From the NCBI RefSeq assembly GCF_004295665.1, contig NZ_CP034759.1:3100001-3164000 (forward strand): a stretch of 64,000 bases of DNA, in the 5' to 3' direction. Every line of letters begins with the position of its first letter. Position 1 is the stretch's first letter. The notes under the pieces are model-generated. The model saw nothing but the letters and a program-made list of their open reading frames with translations. It was not told the DNA's origin and searched no databases. Below are positions 1-8,727 of the stretch, piece by piece. The position numbers and the translations under genes were made by a program. This stretch comes from Litorilituus sediminis. GTDB lineage: Bacteria > Pseudomonadota > Gammaproteobacteria > Enterobacterales > Alteromonadaceae.

Positions 1-464
1 GACTTATACCAAAGAGATTCTTGCTTGATGTATTGGGTTAGTTCCTTTATCAGTACCTCGGGGTTGGCGTGTCGATTTATAGATACAACAGAATTCATTC
101 TAGGGTTTAACGCCTCCTCTATATCTCCAACACTTTTCAGTTCTTCGTATGTAAATTGTTTATCGCCTTTTGGAAAAATAATAGGGGAGTCTAAGCGGGG
201 TGTTATAAAGTCAGGAGTTTTAAAGCTTATTGATAGTCCTAACTCTGTATTAGATACTTTGAAAGTATCAATACTCTTAGTGAAATCAATTTCATTGAAT
301 TTGATAATGCTGTTTAATAGCATGGCTCTTTGGCTGAGAACTCTAAGCCATGTCTTTGCAGAGTAATTTTTTACTTCTTTATAGTTTTCTAAGGAGAAGT
401 TATCAGGTAGCTCGATTATTAGATTCTTGTTACTTACTTTAGCTCTGACTTCTAATAAATACAT
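1..464 (-). CDS. Hypothetical protein, 3' end cut by the window edge
   Basis: A leftward reading frame stays open for 154 codons from an ATG at 462-464 to the first base of the window, so the C-terminus is missing. An AAGGA ribosome site sits about 7 bases before the ATG. The protein begins MYLLEVRAKVSNKN and is soluble and mixed charged, with no signal peptide or membrane segment. I do not recognise a family. It is the leftmost visible cargo gene of the integrated element and is followed upstream by a 249-bp gap and another unknown gene on the same strand. A plus-strand frame overlaps it at 25-366 but has no good start and looks like a shadow. Confidence 0.6.
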   Translation of the reverse strand, partial: MYLLEVRAKVSNKNLIIELPDNFSLENYKEVKNYSAKTWLRVLSQRAMLLNSIIKFNEIDFTKSIDTFKVSNTELGLSISFKTPDFITPRLDSPIIFPKGDKQFTYEELKSVGDIEEALNPRMNSVVSINRHANPEVLIKELTQYIKQESLWYK

Positions 465-713
465 GTAAATTCCTTGTATTATATTAACCATTAGTAGGTA
501 TCAAAAATTGCAAAAAATGTGCTTTTTTACAAAAAACGAATATAAAAGGTTTATCAGCCTTTTTTGAGTTTTAATTAGCTTACCAAAGTACCTCGTTAGT
601 ACAAAGAATATTATATAGGCCATTTTGAATAGGTTAATCAGAAATAAACTGCCACAAAAACTCTAATTAGAAGATCACTATTTTACACGGTCGATTATCC
701 CGTTATTAATGTA

Positions 714-1121
714 TTACTCTATGGTGGAGAGGGTATGGCATACTTCTGTGCATATCGCTAAAATTTGTTCAATAGTGTTTCGAGTGATCTTAACTTGACC
801 AGCAGAATATTGTGAAGTTGAGATGAAGCCTTCTAATGCTGGTTTATCAAACTCAGAAAACTGTGCTAGGTAACCATTGAGTTTAGCTTTATGTTTTAGC
901 CAATAGGATCTTGGGAATGAAATGAGGGCTGGCCCGAGTCTAAATGCAAAGATATCGAGAACTTCTCCTGATGGATCTCTATATTGGTATAGTAGAGTTG
1001 TAGTATTCGATTTTCCTAGAGCTTGAAGGCCTGACTCCTCTATTGTTGAAAATATTTCTATGAAGCGCTGACTGCTCAAACCATTAGTAAACTTGTCTTT
1101 AAGCTTGTCTGTTTCTGTCAA
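714..1121 (-). CDS. Hypothetical protein, island cargo
   Basis: This 135-aa protein starts at a TTG (1119-1121), with TAGGA about 6 bases upstream. No in-frame ATG lies nearby; the ATG pair at about 1142-1147 is in another frame. It begins only 28 bp after the stop of the 1150-2511 gene, so the two are probably co-transcribed. The product is soluble with no export signal, and its middle part (IFAFRLGP-like, SFPRSYWLKHKAKL) looks like a small globular domain. I do not recognise it. Its pairing with the larger zinc-ribbon protein upstream suggests a two-gene cargo unit, which is inference. Confidence 0.6.
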   Translation of the reverse strand: MTETDKLKDKFTNGLSSQRFIEIFSTIEESGLQALGKSNTTTLLYQYRDPSGEVLDIFAFRLGPALISFPRSYWLKHKAKLNGYLAQFSEFDKPALEGFISTSQYSAGQVKITRNTIEQILAICTEVCHTLSTIE

Positions 1122-1149
1122 AGTAGATCCTAATAAGTTCCATCATACA

Positions 1150-2511
1150 TTAGAGAACAATAATAGGATCATTCTCGTTTAACAGGCTTCTGAAAAGCTC
1201 AATATTACAGTTACTACATTTACTTTGCACAAATGACTGAGTTGAATTGCAACTTTTACACTTTCTACTAACTCGTTTTTTAACAGGATTAAAAATTGCT
1301 CTCAAGAAAGGTAAGTCCGAATACTGCTTCTTGAAGCCTGATGATAGATAAATAAAGCTCTCTAAGTACGCCCCGTTATCTTTCCACGCTATGTAATATA
1401 ATATTTTTCCTATATTTTTTAAATTATTCTCAAATGTTTCGAGGAAAATGTTTCGTTCTACTTTATGCTGATCTTTAGCATCAATATATGTGGGAAGTCC
1501 ATTATATACTTTTTCAATAAACTCATTAAAACACGACAACCAAACAATGATATCTGAGCAGCAAGTGAAAAATCGGTACTCTAACTCATCTTGTACTCCA
1601 AAAGAGTATTCAAATTGAGCTCCATTTAAAAACTTAAACCATGCAGCATTTTTCTGTATGTAGGATAACTCACAAAATTTTTCTGTGGCTAGAAGGCAAT
1701 GTGAAAAAGGGTTTGTATCGGAATTGTTTTTCAAAAAAGCTTTATTTTTATTTTTATTACTTGTTAAGTTTTCAGCCAAGAAGTTAATAGACCATTTCCC
1801 ACAGAATTTAGATGAATTTCCATTTGGCGAACCTTCAGCTGCTATAAACTTGTTCATTACTTTAAGTTGATGTGGAGACATGCCTGCTTTTAACTCGTAA
1901 TTTGTTAAACCAACTAAAGATTTAAAAAAGTTCTTACATTTATTAATTATCTCTTGTGTATTCTTTCTCTTTTCTAATTTACGCTGTTTTTCATAGTCTT
2001 TTATCAAGCGCCTTTGCTCAAAAAAGCGTATATTTTCATCTCTTGATTCTTTGGCTTCTTTCTCTGCTTGCTTTATCTTGGCATCTGACCAAGGACTCAT
2101 ATCAACAAAAGCCAATAACCAATGATATGTATCTATATCTTTTACAATGGCATGAACTTTTTTTTCATTTAAAAAGGTTAACTCTAAAGTAAGCTCATAA
2201 TTTTTTGATTCCTTTGTAACTGAACTACTTTCATGAGACTTCTTTCCTGTGACTCCGCCCACAACAGCCCCTAAACCTCCGCTAACAGCAGCACCTACTA
2301 GTGCCCTACCTACTATGCTTCCGGTGCTAGATTTTGATGTTCCTTGAGATTCTGTAAACTGAGTTGTAGTGCTGGAATCTACTAAAATATTGACTTTTTT
2401 CAACAGATCAAGCCTATCTTCATCCAACAGCTCGATGCCGTGTGTACCAAATAGCTTTTTGATTTTACTTTGAACTGGTTTGCCACTTTTTAGTGTATAT
2501 ATTTTATGCAC
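1150..2511 (-). CDS. Unknown protein with glycine-zipper segment and C-terminal zinc ribbon
   Basis: A 453-aa cargo protein of unknown function. Visible parts, in order: an N-terminal globular region (about 1-60), a Ser/Thr-rich linker, a Gly/Ala-rich stretch near 65-90 (ALVGAAVSGGLGAVVGG) resembling a glycine zipper that could insert in membranes, a charged probable coiled coil around 145-190 rich in K/E/R, a larger mixed domain, and near the C-terminus two CxxC knuckles (CKSC and CSNC) about 15 residues apart, a likely zinc ribbon. No signal peptide is present. It precedes the 714-1121 gene by 28 bp. A Gly-rich membrane-active segment with a zinc ribbon on an island would suit a defence or toxin role, but nothing proves that. 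Confidence 0.65.
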   Translation of the reverse strand: MHKIYTLKSGKPVQSKIKKLFGTHGIELLDEDRLDLLKKVNILVDSSTTTQFTESQGTSKSSTGSIVGRALVGAAVSGGLGAVVGGVTGKKSHESSSVTKESKNYELTLELTFLNEKKVHAIVKDIDTYHWLLAFVDMSPWSDAKIKQAEKEAKESRDENIRFFEQRRLIKDYEKQRKLEKRKNTQEIINKCKNFFKSLVGLTNYELKAGMSPHQLKVMNKFIAAEGSPNGNSSKFCGKWSINFLAENLTSNKNKNKAFLKNNSDTNPFSHCLLATEKFCELSYIQKNAAWFKFLNGAQFEYSFGVQDELEYRFFTCCSDIIVWLSCFNEFIEKVYNGLPTYIDAKDQHKVERNIFLETFENNLKNIGKILYYIAWKDNGAYLESFIYLSSGFKKQYSDLPFLRAIFNPVKKRVSRKCKSCNSTQSFVQSKCSNCNIELFRSLLNENDPIIVL

Positions 2512-2638
2512 GTTAACTTCCTTATCATTTTTTACCTCTTTGTTGTAAAGTTATACGAGTCTATTTTTCAGCGAACTAAATAAAAGAATAAACAGTATAA
2601 ACTATAGGTAGTTTTAGTTAACCTCGAAAGTTAATTTG

Positions 2639-3967
2639 TTATAAACTCTTTAAATGTTTTACTTCTGCTAATTTAAATAGCAACTCTCTTTTTTCTTTTT
2701 CGCTTAGCTCTGATGTAGCTTGGTTTAACAGTAAATCAATATTATCTTTTTGTTGTTTTATTCCTGCAAGGATAAGGAGTTTATCCTCTATCCGTTGAGC
2801 TGGCTCTCTCAATTCTTCAGGCGTTAGTATCGTGTAGCCAGCAGTAACATCATCTCGTTTAGTTTTATGATTGGTTAGCCGCTTCAATGTATAAGTACCT
2901 ATATTTAAACTTTCAGCAATAGAAGTAAATGTTCTTCGAAGATCATGTAAAGTGAAATTGATTTCTGACATTTCAACTATACTTTTTATGACCTTTTTAG
3001 GTTCTCTGATTTGCCCCAATTCATTATCAGCATCGAAAACAAATGTTGAGTTACTTCTAACGTCTTTTCGCCTCTTTAAGATTGTTCCTATATAGCTTGA
3101 GATTGGCAGCTCAAGTGGATCACCGTTCTTAGTCTTATCAATATAAAAAGACCTTTCTTTAAAGTCGACTCTATCCCAAGTGAGGTTAAGAAGTTCCTGC
3201 TTTCGTAGCCCTGTTAACAAACATATTTCTAAAAAGTCACACACACCAATGGTAAAGTTATTTCTGTGTAAAGCAGCTTTTTTTCTGGTTTCTCTGATGG
3301 CATGAAACCAGTCCTTAAGGTCAGTCTGTTTTATTCTTGAGGTTTTTCGGTCAACTTTATTCCAAGATCTTAAGTGACTTAATACTTTTACTGGATTGGA
3401 TTCGAAAATGGCATTGTTGTTAATGTCTCTATATTCAAACGATGCAAAGTTGAAAATTGCCCTGAGGACTCTCATAGCACCATCTGCTTGAGATTTGCTA
3501 TTGGCCGAAGCTTCCCGATGAATCGTTTTTATATCTTCTTCTTGAAGGCTTAGGAGGGGTTTTGATTTCCAATCATCAAAGTAGTTATCGATTAAAGATT
3601 GATAACTAATAACAGTTTTCGGAGCCAAGGGCTTATGCTTAAAGTAATCAGCTAATACTTGATTTAGTGTTATAAGTTCTAGTTCTGATTGCTTACGTTT
3701 AGCATTAGGGTTTACACCTTGATTAATTGTATTTAGCTCTTCTATTGCTTGCTTTCTTGCATTAGCAATAGTCATAGTGGGGAACTCTCCTAATGAAACA
3801 TTATATTCCTTTCCACTTTGCTTTTTTCTAACAGTAAACTTTTTCTTTCCTGAGGGATGAACAATTAATACTAACTCTGATATTTGAGTATCATAATAAC
3901 GTTTCTTGCTCTTCTCTGGCTTGATTGCTTCAAGCTTAGATTTGATGAATGAGAACTTATTATCCAT
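2639..3967 (-). CDS. Tyrosine recombinase / phage-type integrase
   Basis: A site-specific recombinase of about 442 aa that catalyses integration and excision of the element. The N-terminus (about 15-90) resembles the arm-DNA-binding domain of tRNA-targeting island integrases, followed by a core-binding domain and the catalytic domain. Catalytic residues are visible: Arg255 in LTGLRKQE, His341 and Arg344 in LHDLRRTF, His367 in TNHKT and the nucleophile Tyr378 in AGYTIL. I chose the ATG at 3965-3967 because GGAG lies 7 bases upstream; a longer frame reaches 4033 without a ribosome site. The gene lies about 190 bp from the tRNA fragment and reads away from it. It looks intact, so the element may still be mobile. 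Confidence 0.93.
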   Translation of the reverse strand: MDNKFSFIKSKLEAIKPEKSKKRYYDTQISELVLIVHPSGKKKFTVRKKQSGKEYNVSLGEFPTMTIANARKQAIEELNTINQGVNPNAKRKQSELELITLNQVLADYFKHKPLAPKTVISYQSLIDNYFDDWKSKPLLSLQEEDIKTIHREASANSKSQADGAMRVLRAIFNFASFEYRDINNNAIFESNPVKVLSHLRSWNKVDRKTSRIKQTDLKDWFHAIRETRKKAALHRNNFTIGVCDFLEICLLTGLRKQELLNLTWDRVDFKERSFYIDKTKNGDPLELPISSYIGTILKRRKDVRSNSTFVFDADNELGQIREPKKVIKSIVEMSEINFTLHDLRRTFTSIAESLNIGTYTLKRLTNHKTKRDDVTAGYTILTPEELREPAQRIEDKLLILAGIKQQKDNIDLLLNQATSELSEKEKRELLFKLAEVKHLKSL

Positions 3968-4160
3968 GATTGCTCCATGCAGATCGGACGGTCTAAAGTT
4001 TAATGTAAAAATAGACCGCCAATGGGCCGCCATAAAGATTAATTTAGCGCAAAAATAATTAAAGAAGGTTAATGACCAAGTTGAGGTTTTATCTTTTATT
4101 TCAGCACTTTGTTAACTTTAGCGGAATCAGGTAATTAAGCAAGGAACTATTGAGATAAAA

Positions 4161-4206
4161 ACTCATAATCGGTAGGTCCAGTGTTCAAGTCACTGAGGGG
4201 CCACCA
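4161..4206 (+). other. tRNA 3' fragment with CAU anticodon loop; right attachment site
   Basis: The sequence reads as the 3' part of a tRNA: anticodon loop CTCATAA (4162-4168), anticodon 3' strand, variable loop, a perfect T stem-loop (CAGTG-TTCAAGT-CACTG, 4179-4195), acceptor strand AGGGGCC and ACCA (4203-4206). The preceding bases are A-rich and cannot pair as the anticodon 5' strand, and no D arm or 5' acceptor strand is present. It is therefore a fragment, not a tRNA gene. The GGGGCC acceptor and CAU loop fit the minor tRNA-Ile(CAU) or elongator tRNA-Met. With the integrase on its left, it is the site where the element joins the chromosome. Confidence 0.82.
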
Positions 4207-4210
4207 TTTT

Positions 4211-4861
4211 CTACTCTTCTATTTTTCTTACTAAAAAAGATCCTATGTGGTTATAAGATTTGATATCAGCTTGAGTTTCTCGATAGCCGACAATGTCATC
4301 ATTATCATGTGAGAAATTGCTGCTACCTCGATACATTAATTCAGAATCGCTAATTAAAGCAACAGAATGTCTCCAATGAGTAGAGCCTCTGTAGCTTCCA
4401 ATAATCCCTTTGACTGCACCAGCTCCGTACGGGGCAACAGCAAATTTGTGATTCTTACTATTTAGAAATAATTGGTATGTATCTCCAAATGTGTAAATAA
4501 AGCTTTCTACAATTGGCTCATCTCGCTTACCAAAAGGATAGCCATTGTAGCTATATGAGGAAAACTCTATACTAAACCATTCAAATATTAAGTTCTTAAA
4601 CTCTTCTTCGGTTGCGTACCTCCATCCTTCTGCTGCATTGAATTTATCAGTAGTTTGATTTTCTGCATCAGTGATATCAGCGAGTACATCATTGTAGCTG
4701 CGACCTCGGGTTAAATTGACATCAAGCCATTCTAATTGTTGAGACGTTTGGACAGTTGTGTCACCAAAATCTATAAAACCATTTGGTAAGTCATTAGCAT
4801 GTGATGTAAGAACAGCGCTAGCGGTAATAATGCAATAGCATGTATTTGTTTTTTTTCTCAT
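4211..4861 (-). CDS. Exported protein resembling PEP-CTERM-associated family, without C-terminal anchor
   Basis: A 216-aa protein with a signal peptide at about 1-22. The body (GFIDFGDTTVQTSQQLEWLDVNL then SYNDVLADI, GWRYATEEEF) resembles secreted proteins that usually end in PEP-CTERM-type sorting tails. Here it stops soon after GSFLVRKIEE, so the proline motif, membrane helix and basic tail are absent. The start has a good AAGGAAAGG ribosome site. The gene ends 5 bp from the tRNA fragment on the chromosome side, convergent with the lost tRNA. The stop is therefore not caused by the insertion itself. Function unknown; family resemblance is from memory of motif style. Confidence 0.6.
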   Translation of the reverse strand: MRKKTNTCYCIITASAVLTSHANDLPNGFIDFGDTTVQTSQQLEWLDVNLTRGRSYNDVLADITDAENQTTDKFNAAEGWRYATEEEFKNLIFEWFSIEFSSYSYNGYPFGKRDEPIVESFIYTFGDTYQLFLNSKNHKFAVAPYGAGAVKGIIGSYRGSTHWRHSVALISDSELMYRGSSNFSHDNDDIVGYRETQADIKSYNHIGSFLVRKIEE

Positions 4862-5224
4862 AACCTTTCCTTTATTTTGTTTAAAATCAAGCTCAGTAAC
4901 TTCACTGGCTTGGTAATCATTACATGAATTTTAAAAGCTGCTACCGGAATAACTTTATGTGATTTTCCGAATGTGGCTCATATACATTATGAAAAAAGGT
5001 TAGCTATATTTTGCACGTAACATGGATCTAAATACTTGCCACAGCTAATTCTAGTCTTATGTAAGATGTTTTCGATAGATTGAGGATTACAAAGAAAGAA
5101 GTACTTAGCTATTGCATGTACTAACTTCTTATCGTGGATTTATTGCCACTCACCGATTTTTCTTTCTTCATTGTTATAACTTGTTATTATGATAATTGTA
5201 GATTGTATAATTTGTGAGGGTGCA
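4862..5224. other. Intergenic region between divergent genes
   Basis: A 363-bp AT-rich gap between the leftward exported protein and the rightward S9 peptidase. It should hold both promoters. I see no convincing operator, hairpin terminator or small gene. A short upstream extension of the peptidase frame (5189-5224) lacks a ribosome site. Confidence 0.4.
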
Positions 5225-7528
5225 ATGGTTAGAAATGCCGTTTTGTTATTAACATGTGCAAGTTTAGGTGCGTGTTCAATTGTTGTTGAAAAAGATAGCG
5301 CTGCTGGAGCGAATAAGCCGCAGGTAACTGAAGCCGACTATCAACGTGCAGAAATGTACTTGCCTAAAAATGTCAAAAACATGGTGCGTAATTTGGCGGT
5401 TGAGCCAAACTGGATTGGCAAAGGTAATCACTTTTGGTTTAGTGAAAAAGATAAAGCTGGTAATCAAAGCTACTATAAGGTGATACCTGAATCTGGTACG
5501 GTTGCGCCTTTGTTTGATCATCAAAAAGTTAAAGCGTCATTATCGCACGATGACAAAGATAACTTTTCTTTAGCTATTCAAGAAGTTGATTTAACGGCTA
5601 ACTCATTAGCTATTAGCTATCAAAAACAAACTTATACTTGCGATCTTAAGGTAAGTAGCTGCCAAAAAACTGATAAAGATACAGATGAAAAACCAGCTTA
5701 CTCTTCGCCGGATGGTAAATACTCGCTTTCAATGAAAGATTGGAATATCTACTTAACTGATAATGCCAGCAAAGAAACGGTACAATTAACTTTTGACGGT
5801 ACTGAAGGCTATCCCTATGCGGTACGTAATGAAAGCCCGAAAAGATCTTATGCTAAAGGCCCTGGCTCTACTGAACCTAGATTAAGCGTTTACTGGGCAC
5901 CGAACAGTAAAACCGTGCTTACTCATCGTATGAATCGTGAAAAAGTCGGTAAGTTACATTTAATTCAGGCAAGCCATGAAGATGGTTTACGTCCTCGTTT
6001 ATATAGTTATTACTATCCTTTAGCTGGCGATAAGCATACCCCGGAAGGTGATATTATTTCGGTTGATGTGGCAAGCAAAAAAGTAACTAAGGTTGCTGCA
6101 CCTAAATTGTTGCAAACCTATTATGGCGGCCCAATATGGGGCTGGTGGGAAGACAATAATCGCTTTTATTTTTATGAACAAGCGCGTGCGAAAAAGCGTA
6201 TGAGTTTTCATGAATACAATCCAGAGAATCATAAGGTTCGTTTAGTGGTTGAAGATACCTCTGAGCAATTTATTGATCCTTGGGCGCAAGATGCTTGGGT
6301 GTTACCTGAATCGGATGAAATCATTTGGACAAGCCAGCGTGATGGTAATCAGCAATATTATTTATATGAGCTGTCAACGGGTAAGCTGAAAAACAAAATC
6401 ACTCAATGTCAGTGCTATGTGCGTGTTTATCGTGCCCTAGATAAAGAAAAGCGTGAATTATACTTTGAAGCCTCTGGCGGCATTGATGGTAGAGACCCAT
6501 ATTTTCGTCACCTATATAAGGTGAACCTTGATGGTACTAACCAACAGTTATTAACGCCTGAGCCATTAGAGCATAGCACGCGTATTTCGCCAGATTTTAA
6601 CTATTTTGTTGATATTGCTTCAGATGCGCAAACCGTCCCTGCAACTAAGCTAAGAAGTACCATTGATGGCAAAGTGATTACCACTCTAGGTACGCCTGAT
6701 GTTACTGAGTTAATGGCAACAGGTTGGCAACCACCAGAGCCGTTTGAAGTGCTAGCTGATGATGGCAAAACTAAGTTGTATGGTTTGATGTATAAACCAA
6801 GCAATTTTGATGCAAACAAGCAGTACCCAGTTATTGATGCCACTTATACTGGCCCTCATGGCTTCTTTACACCGAAGTCCTTTTGGACTTACTTTCAGCA
6901 AGCGCAATCGTTAGCAGAGCTTGGCTTTGTTGTGATTAAAATGGATGGCCGCGGTACCAGTAAGCGCGATCGTGATTTCCATTTAGTTGCTTATAAAAAC
7001 TTAGCGGGTGGCGTTGATGATCACGTTGATGCCATTAAATCGTTAGCGAGCAAGCACAGTTATTTAGATGTTAATCGTGTTGGCATTTTTGGTTTCTCTG
7101 CCGGTGGTTATGATACTGCACAGGCGATGTTTAGACATGCTGACTTCTTTAAAGTGGGTGTGGCTGCATCAGGTAATCATGATTTTAGAACCGATAAAAC
7201 TGGTTGGAATGAAACTTGGTTAGGCTACCCTGTTGCTAAACATTGGGATGAGCAAACTAATTTAAACCCAGAAAGCGTTGCCAAGCTTAAGGGGAAGTTA
7301 TTACTCGCTCATGGTGAGTTAGATGATAACGTTAACCCGGCTGCGACTATTCAGTTAGTTGATAAGTTAATACAAGCTAATAAAGATTTTGATTTAATGA
7401 TTTACCCAAATTTAGATCATTTCTTAAACGACAGTGATTACTTTATTCGTAAACGTTGGGATTACTTTGTTGAGCATTTATTAGGGGCTGAGCCAGTAAA
7501 AGAGTATCAATTTCAATTGAATAAGTAA
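5225..7528 (+). CDS. S9 family prolyl oligopeptidase (DPP4-type), lipoprotein
   Basis: A 767-aa envelope peptidase. The start at ATG 5225 follows GAGGG and opens a lipoprotein signal (ALLLTC-like core, lipobox LGAC), so the mature protein is lipid-anchored. Residues about 50-510 form the DPP-IV N-terminal beta-propeller and about 520-760 the alpha/beta hydrolase domain. The triad is visible: Ser625 in GFSAGG, Asp700/701 in GELDDN and His732 in LDHF. The family trims dipeptides, often after proline, from oligopeptides. A frame extension to 5189 lacks a ribosome site and would hide the signal peptide. It ends at a shared bidirectional terminator facing the di-heme enzyme gene. A protein-scavenging role suits a marine heterotroph (inference). 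Confidence 0.9.
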   Translation: MVRNAVLLLTCASLGACSIVVEKDSAAGANKPQVTEADYQRAEMYLPKNVKNMVRNLAVEPNWIGKGNHFWFSEKDKAGNQSYYKVIPESGTVAPLFDHQKVKASLSHDDKDNFSLAIQEVDLTANSLAISYQKQTYTCDLKVSSCQKTDKDTDEKPAYSSPDGKYSLSMKDWNIYLTDNASKETVQLTFDGTEGYPYAVRNESPKRSYAKGPGSTEPRLSVYWAPNSKTVLTHRMNREKVGKLHLIQASHEDGLRPRLYSYYYPLAGDKHTPEGDIISVDVASKKVTKVAAPKLLQTYYGGPIWGWWEDNNRFYFYEQARAKKRMSFHEYNPENHKVRLVVEDTSEQFIDPWAQDAWVLPESDEIIWTSQRDGNQQYYLYELSTGKLKNKITQCQCYVRVYRALDKEKRELYFEASGGIDGRDPYFRHLYKVNLDGTNQQLLTPEPLEHSTRISPDFNYFVDIASDAQTVPATKLRSTIDGKVITTLGTPDVTELMATGWQPPEPFEVLADDGKTKLYGLMYKPSNFDANKQYPVIDATYTGPHGFFTPKSFWTYFQQAQSLAELGFVVIKMDGRGTSKRDRDFHLVAYKNLAGGVDDHVDAIKSLASKHSYLDVNRVGIFGFSAGGYDTAQAMFRHADFFKVGVAASGNHDFRTDKTGWNETWLGYPVAKHWDEQTNLNPESVAKLKGKLLLAHGELDDNVNPAATIQLVDKLIQANKDFDLMIYPNLDHFLNDSDYFIRKRWDYFVEHLLGAEPVKEYQFQLNK

Positions 7529-7569
7529 TTTTACTTAATAAATAGTTCTACTTAACAACGATTAAAATC

Positions 7570-7606
7570 AAGGTATTGCCAGCTTAGCTGACAATACCTT
7601 TTTTAT
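7570..7606. terminator. Bidirectional rho-independent terminator
   Basis: Inverted repeat AAGGTATTG ... CAATACCTT around a 13-base loop, with T and A tracts on both sides. It lies between the convergent S9 peptidase and di-heme enzyme genes and overlaps the stop codon of the latter. Confidence 0.88.
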
Positions 7607-8727
7607 TTGTCTTTGTTGCTAGGTTTAGCAAAGTTAGGATTTGTTAAAAACGCTTCATCGGTTAGGGTATGTAAAAAAGCGAGTAAGTCGGCTTTTTCTT
7701 GCGCTGTCATAGCAAACTTGCGCACAAATTGGCTTTTTTCTGGGTGTGCTCTACCATCTCCTTGATAAGCTCCTTGAACTATTACTCGGCCACCTGCGGC
7801 ATAAATATCTAACACTTCACTTAAGGTGGCAACACTACCATCGTGCATATAAGGTGCAGATTTAGCTATGTTTCTTAGCGTTGGCGCTCTGAACCTGCCG
7901 TCATCTCGCGCTAAGGTAGTAATTTCTGCTAAGCCTTTATCTTTTTTCGGGTAGCCTTGCTCGGCTTTGCTATTGTAAAGGCCGGTATTGTGAAATGGTC
8001 GTCTATCAATGAGTTGTTTTTCATGGCTAGTTGATTGGGTAAAGTTAAATCCACCATGGCAGTGGTGGCATTCAAAGCGTTCGGAAAAAAATAACTCCAT
8101 GCCTTTAAGGGCTGATGCAGATATAGCATCATCTTCGCCATAGTAAGCGTAGCGATCAAAGGGTGAGTTCAGGCTAATAAGGCTACGGACAAAGCTAGCC
8201 AGTGCTTTAACAATATTCTCATAGCTAATAGCTTGCCCTGGGAAAGCTTGCTCAAAGAGTGCTGGATATTTACCTTGCCTAAAGCGGGCAAGAATTTCAT
8301 TTTCATGGCCGGTAATGCCAAGCTCAATAGGGTCTTCGCCAAACATAGGTAATAGTATTTGCTGCTCTAGACTGGTTATACCGTCATGAGACCAAGTAAG
8401 GGTTTTATTGTAGGCAACATTAACTAAGGCTTGCGAGTTTCTACGGTGATATTGTCCTGTAGAGCCAATGGAAACTGGAATACTTTCACCAAATGCTACA
8501 TCTTGTTGATGACAGCCGGCACAAGATTGCTTTTGATTGAATGATAGTTGCTTTTCATAGAAAAGATGTCGGCCAAGCTCAACTTTTTCAACCGTCATCG
8601 GGTTATCTTTTGGTACTTGCGGTTTAGGAAAGCCATCAATAACAGGCCATTGATACGGCGTACCTTGATGCTCTTGCGAGCAGCTTGCAAGAAATAACAG
8701 CAATAATATGATTAGTGGCTTTTTCAT
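7603..8727 (-). CDS. MbnH-like di-heme enzyme (MauG/cytochrome c peroxidase superfamily)
   Basis: A 374-aa lipoprotein (lipobox LASC, Cys16) with two c-type heme sites, CAGCH (69-73) and CHHCH (220-224). This is the layout of bacterial di-heme peroxidases and MauG. The adjacent partner is an MbnP-type four-Cys protein, and the two genes overlap by 4 bp, so this is best read as the MbnH-like half of the 'metallo-mystery pair'. Characterised MbnH oxidises a tryptophan of MbnP to kynurenine, which enables copper binding. Ordinary cytochrome c peroxidase is the alternative, but the partner gene argues against it. No methanobactin genes are present. It ends at a bidirectional terminator. Confidence 0.85.
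   Translation of the reverse strand: MKKPLIILLLLFLASCSQEHQGTPYQWPVIDGFPKPQVPKDNPMTVEKVELGRHLFYEKQLSFNQKQSCAGCHQQDVAFGESIPVSIGSTGQYHRRNSQALVNVAYNKTLTWSHDGITSLEQQILLPMFGEDPIELGITGHENEILARFRQGKYPALFEQAFPGQAISYENIVKALASFVRSLISLNSPFDRYAYYGEDDAISASALKGMELFFSERFECHHCHGGFNFTQSTSHEKQLIDRRPFHNTGLYNSKAEQGYPKKDKGLAEITTLARDDGRFRAPTLRNIAKSAPYMHDGSVATLSEVLDIYAAGGRVIVQGAYQGDGRAHPEKSQFVRKFAMTAQEKADLLAFLHTLTDEAFLTNPNFAKPSNKDK

Larger units (their letters stand above)
1..4160. mobile_element. Right end of an integrated element (genomic island or prophage remnant)
   Basis: The stretch holds a tyrosine integrase and three unrecognised genes, all on the minus strand. It stops at a tRNA 3' fragment (4161-4206) whose 5' half is missing. 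In tRNA integrations the element carries a copy of the tRNA 3' end, so the intact tRNA gene should lie left of the window. The left boundary is outside, so total size and most cargo are unknown. The element call rests on the integrase and the tRNA fragment, which is established logic for such islands. Gene membership to the left is inference. Confidence 0.72.

Noticed and set aside
25..366. A plus-strand gene at the left edge
   Set aside because: It has no ribosome site, and the minus strand carries a longer open frame with a good site across the same bases.
546..566. A terminator between the first two cargo genes
   Set aside because: The stem is six A/T-rich pairs with no T tract next to it.
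4134..4206. A complete tRNA gene with CAU anticodon
   Set aside because: Only the 3' half folds. The bases before the anticodon loop are A-rich and cannot form the anticodon stem, D arm or acceptor 5' strand.
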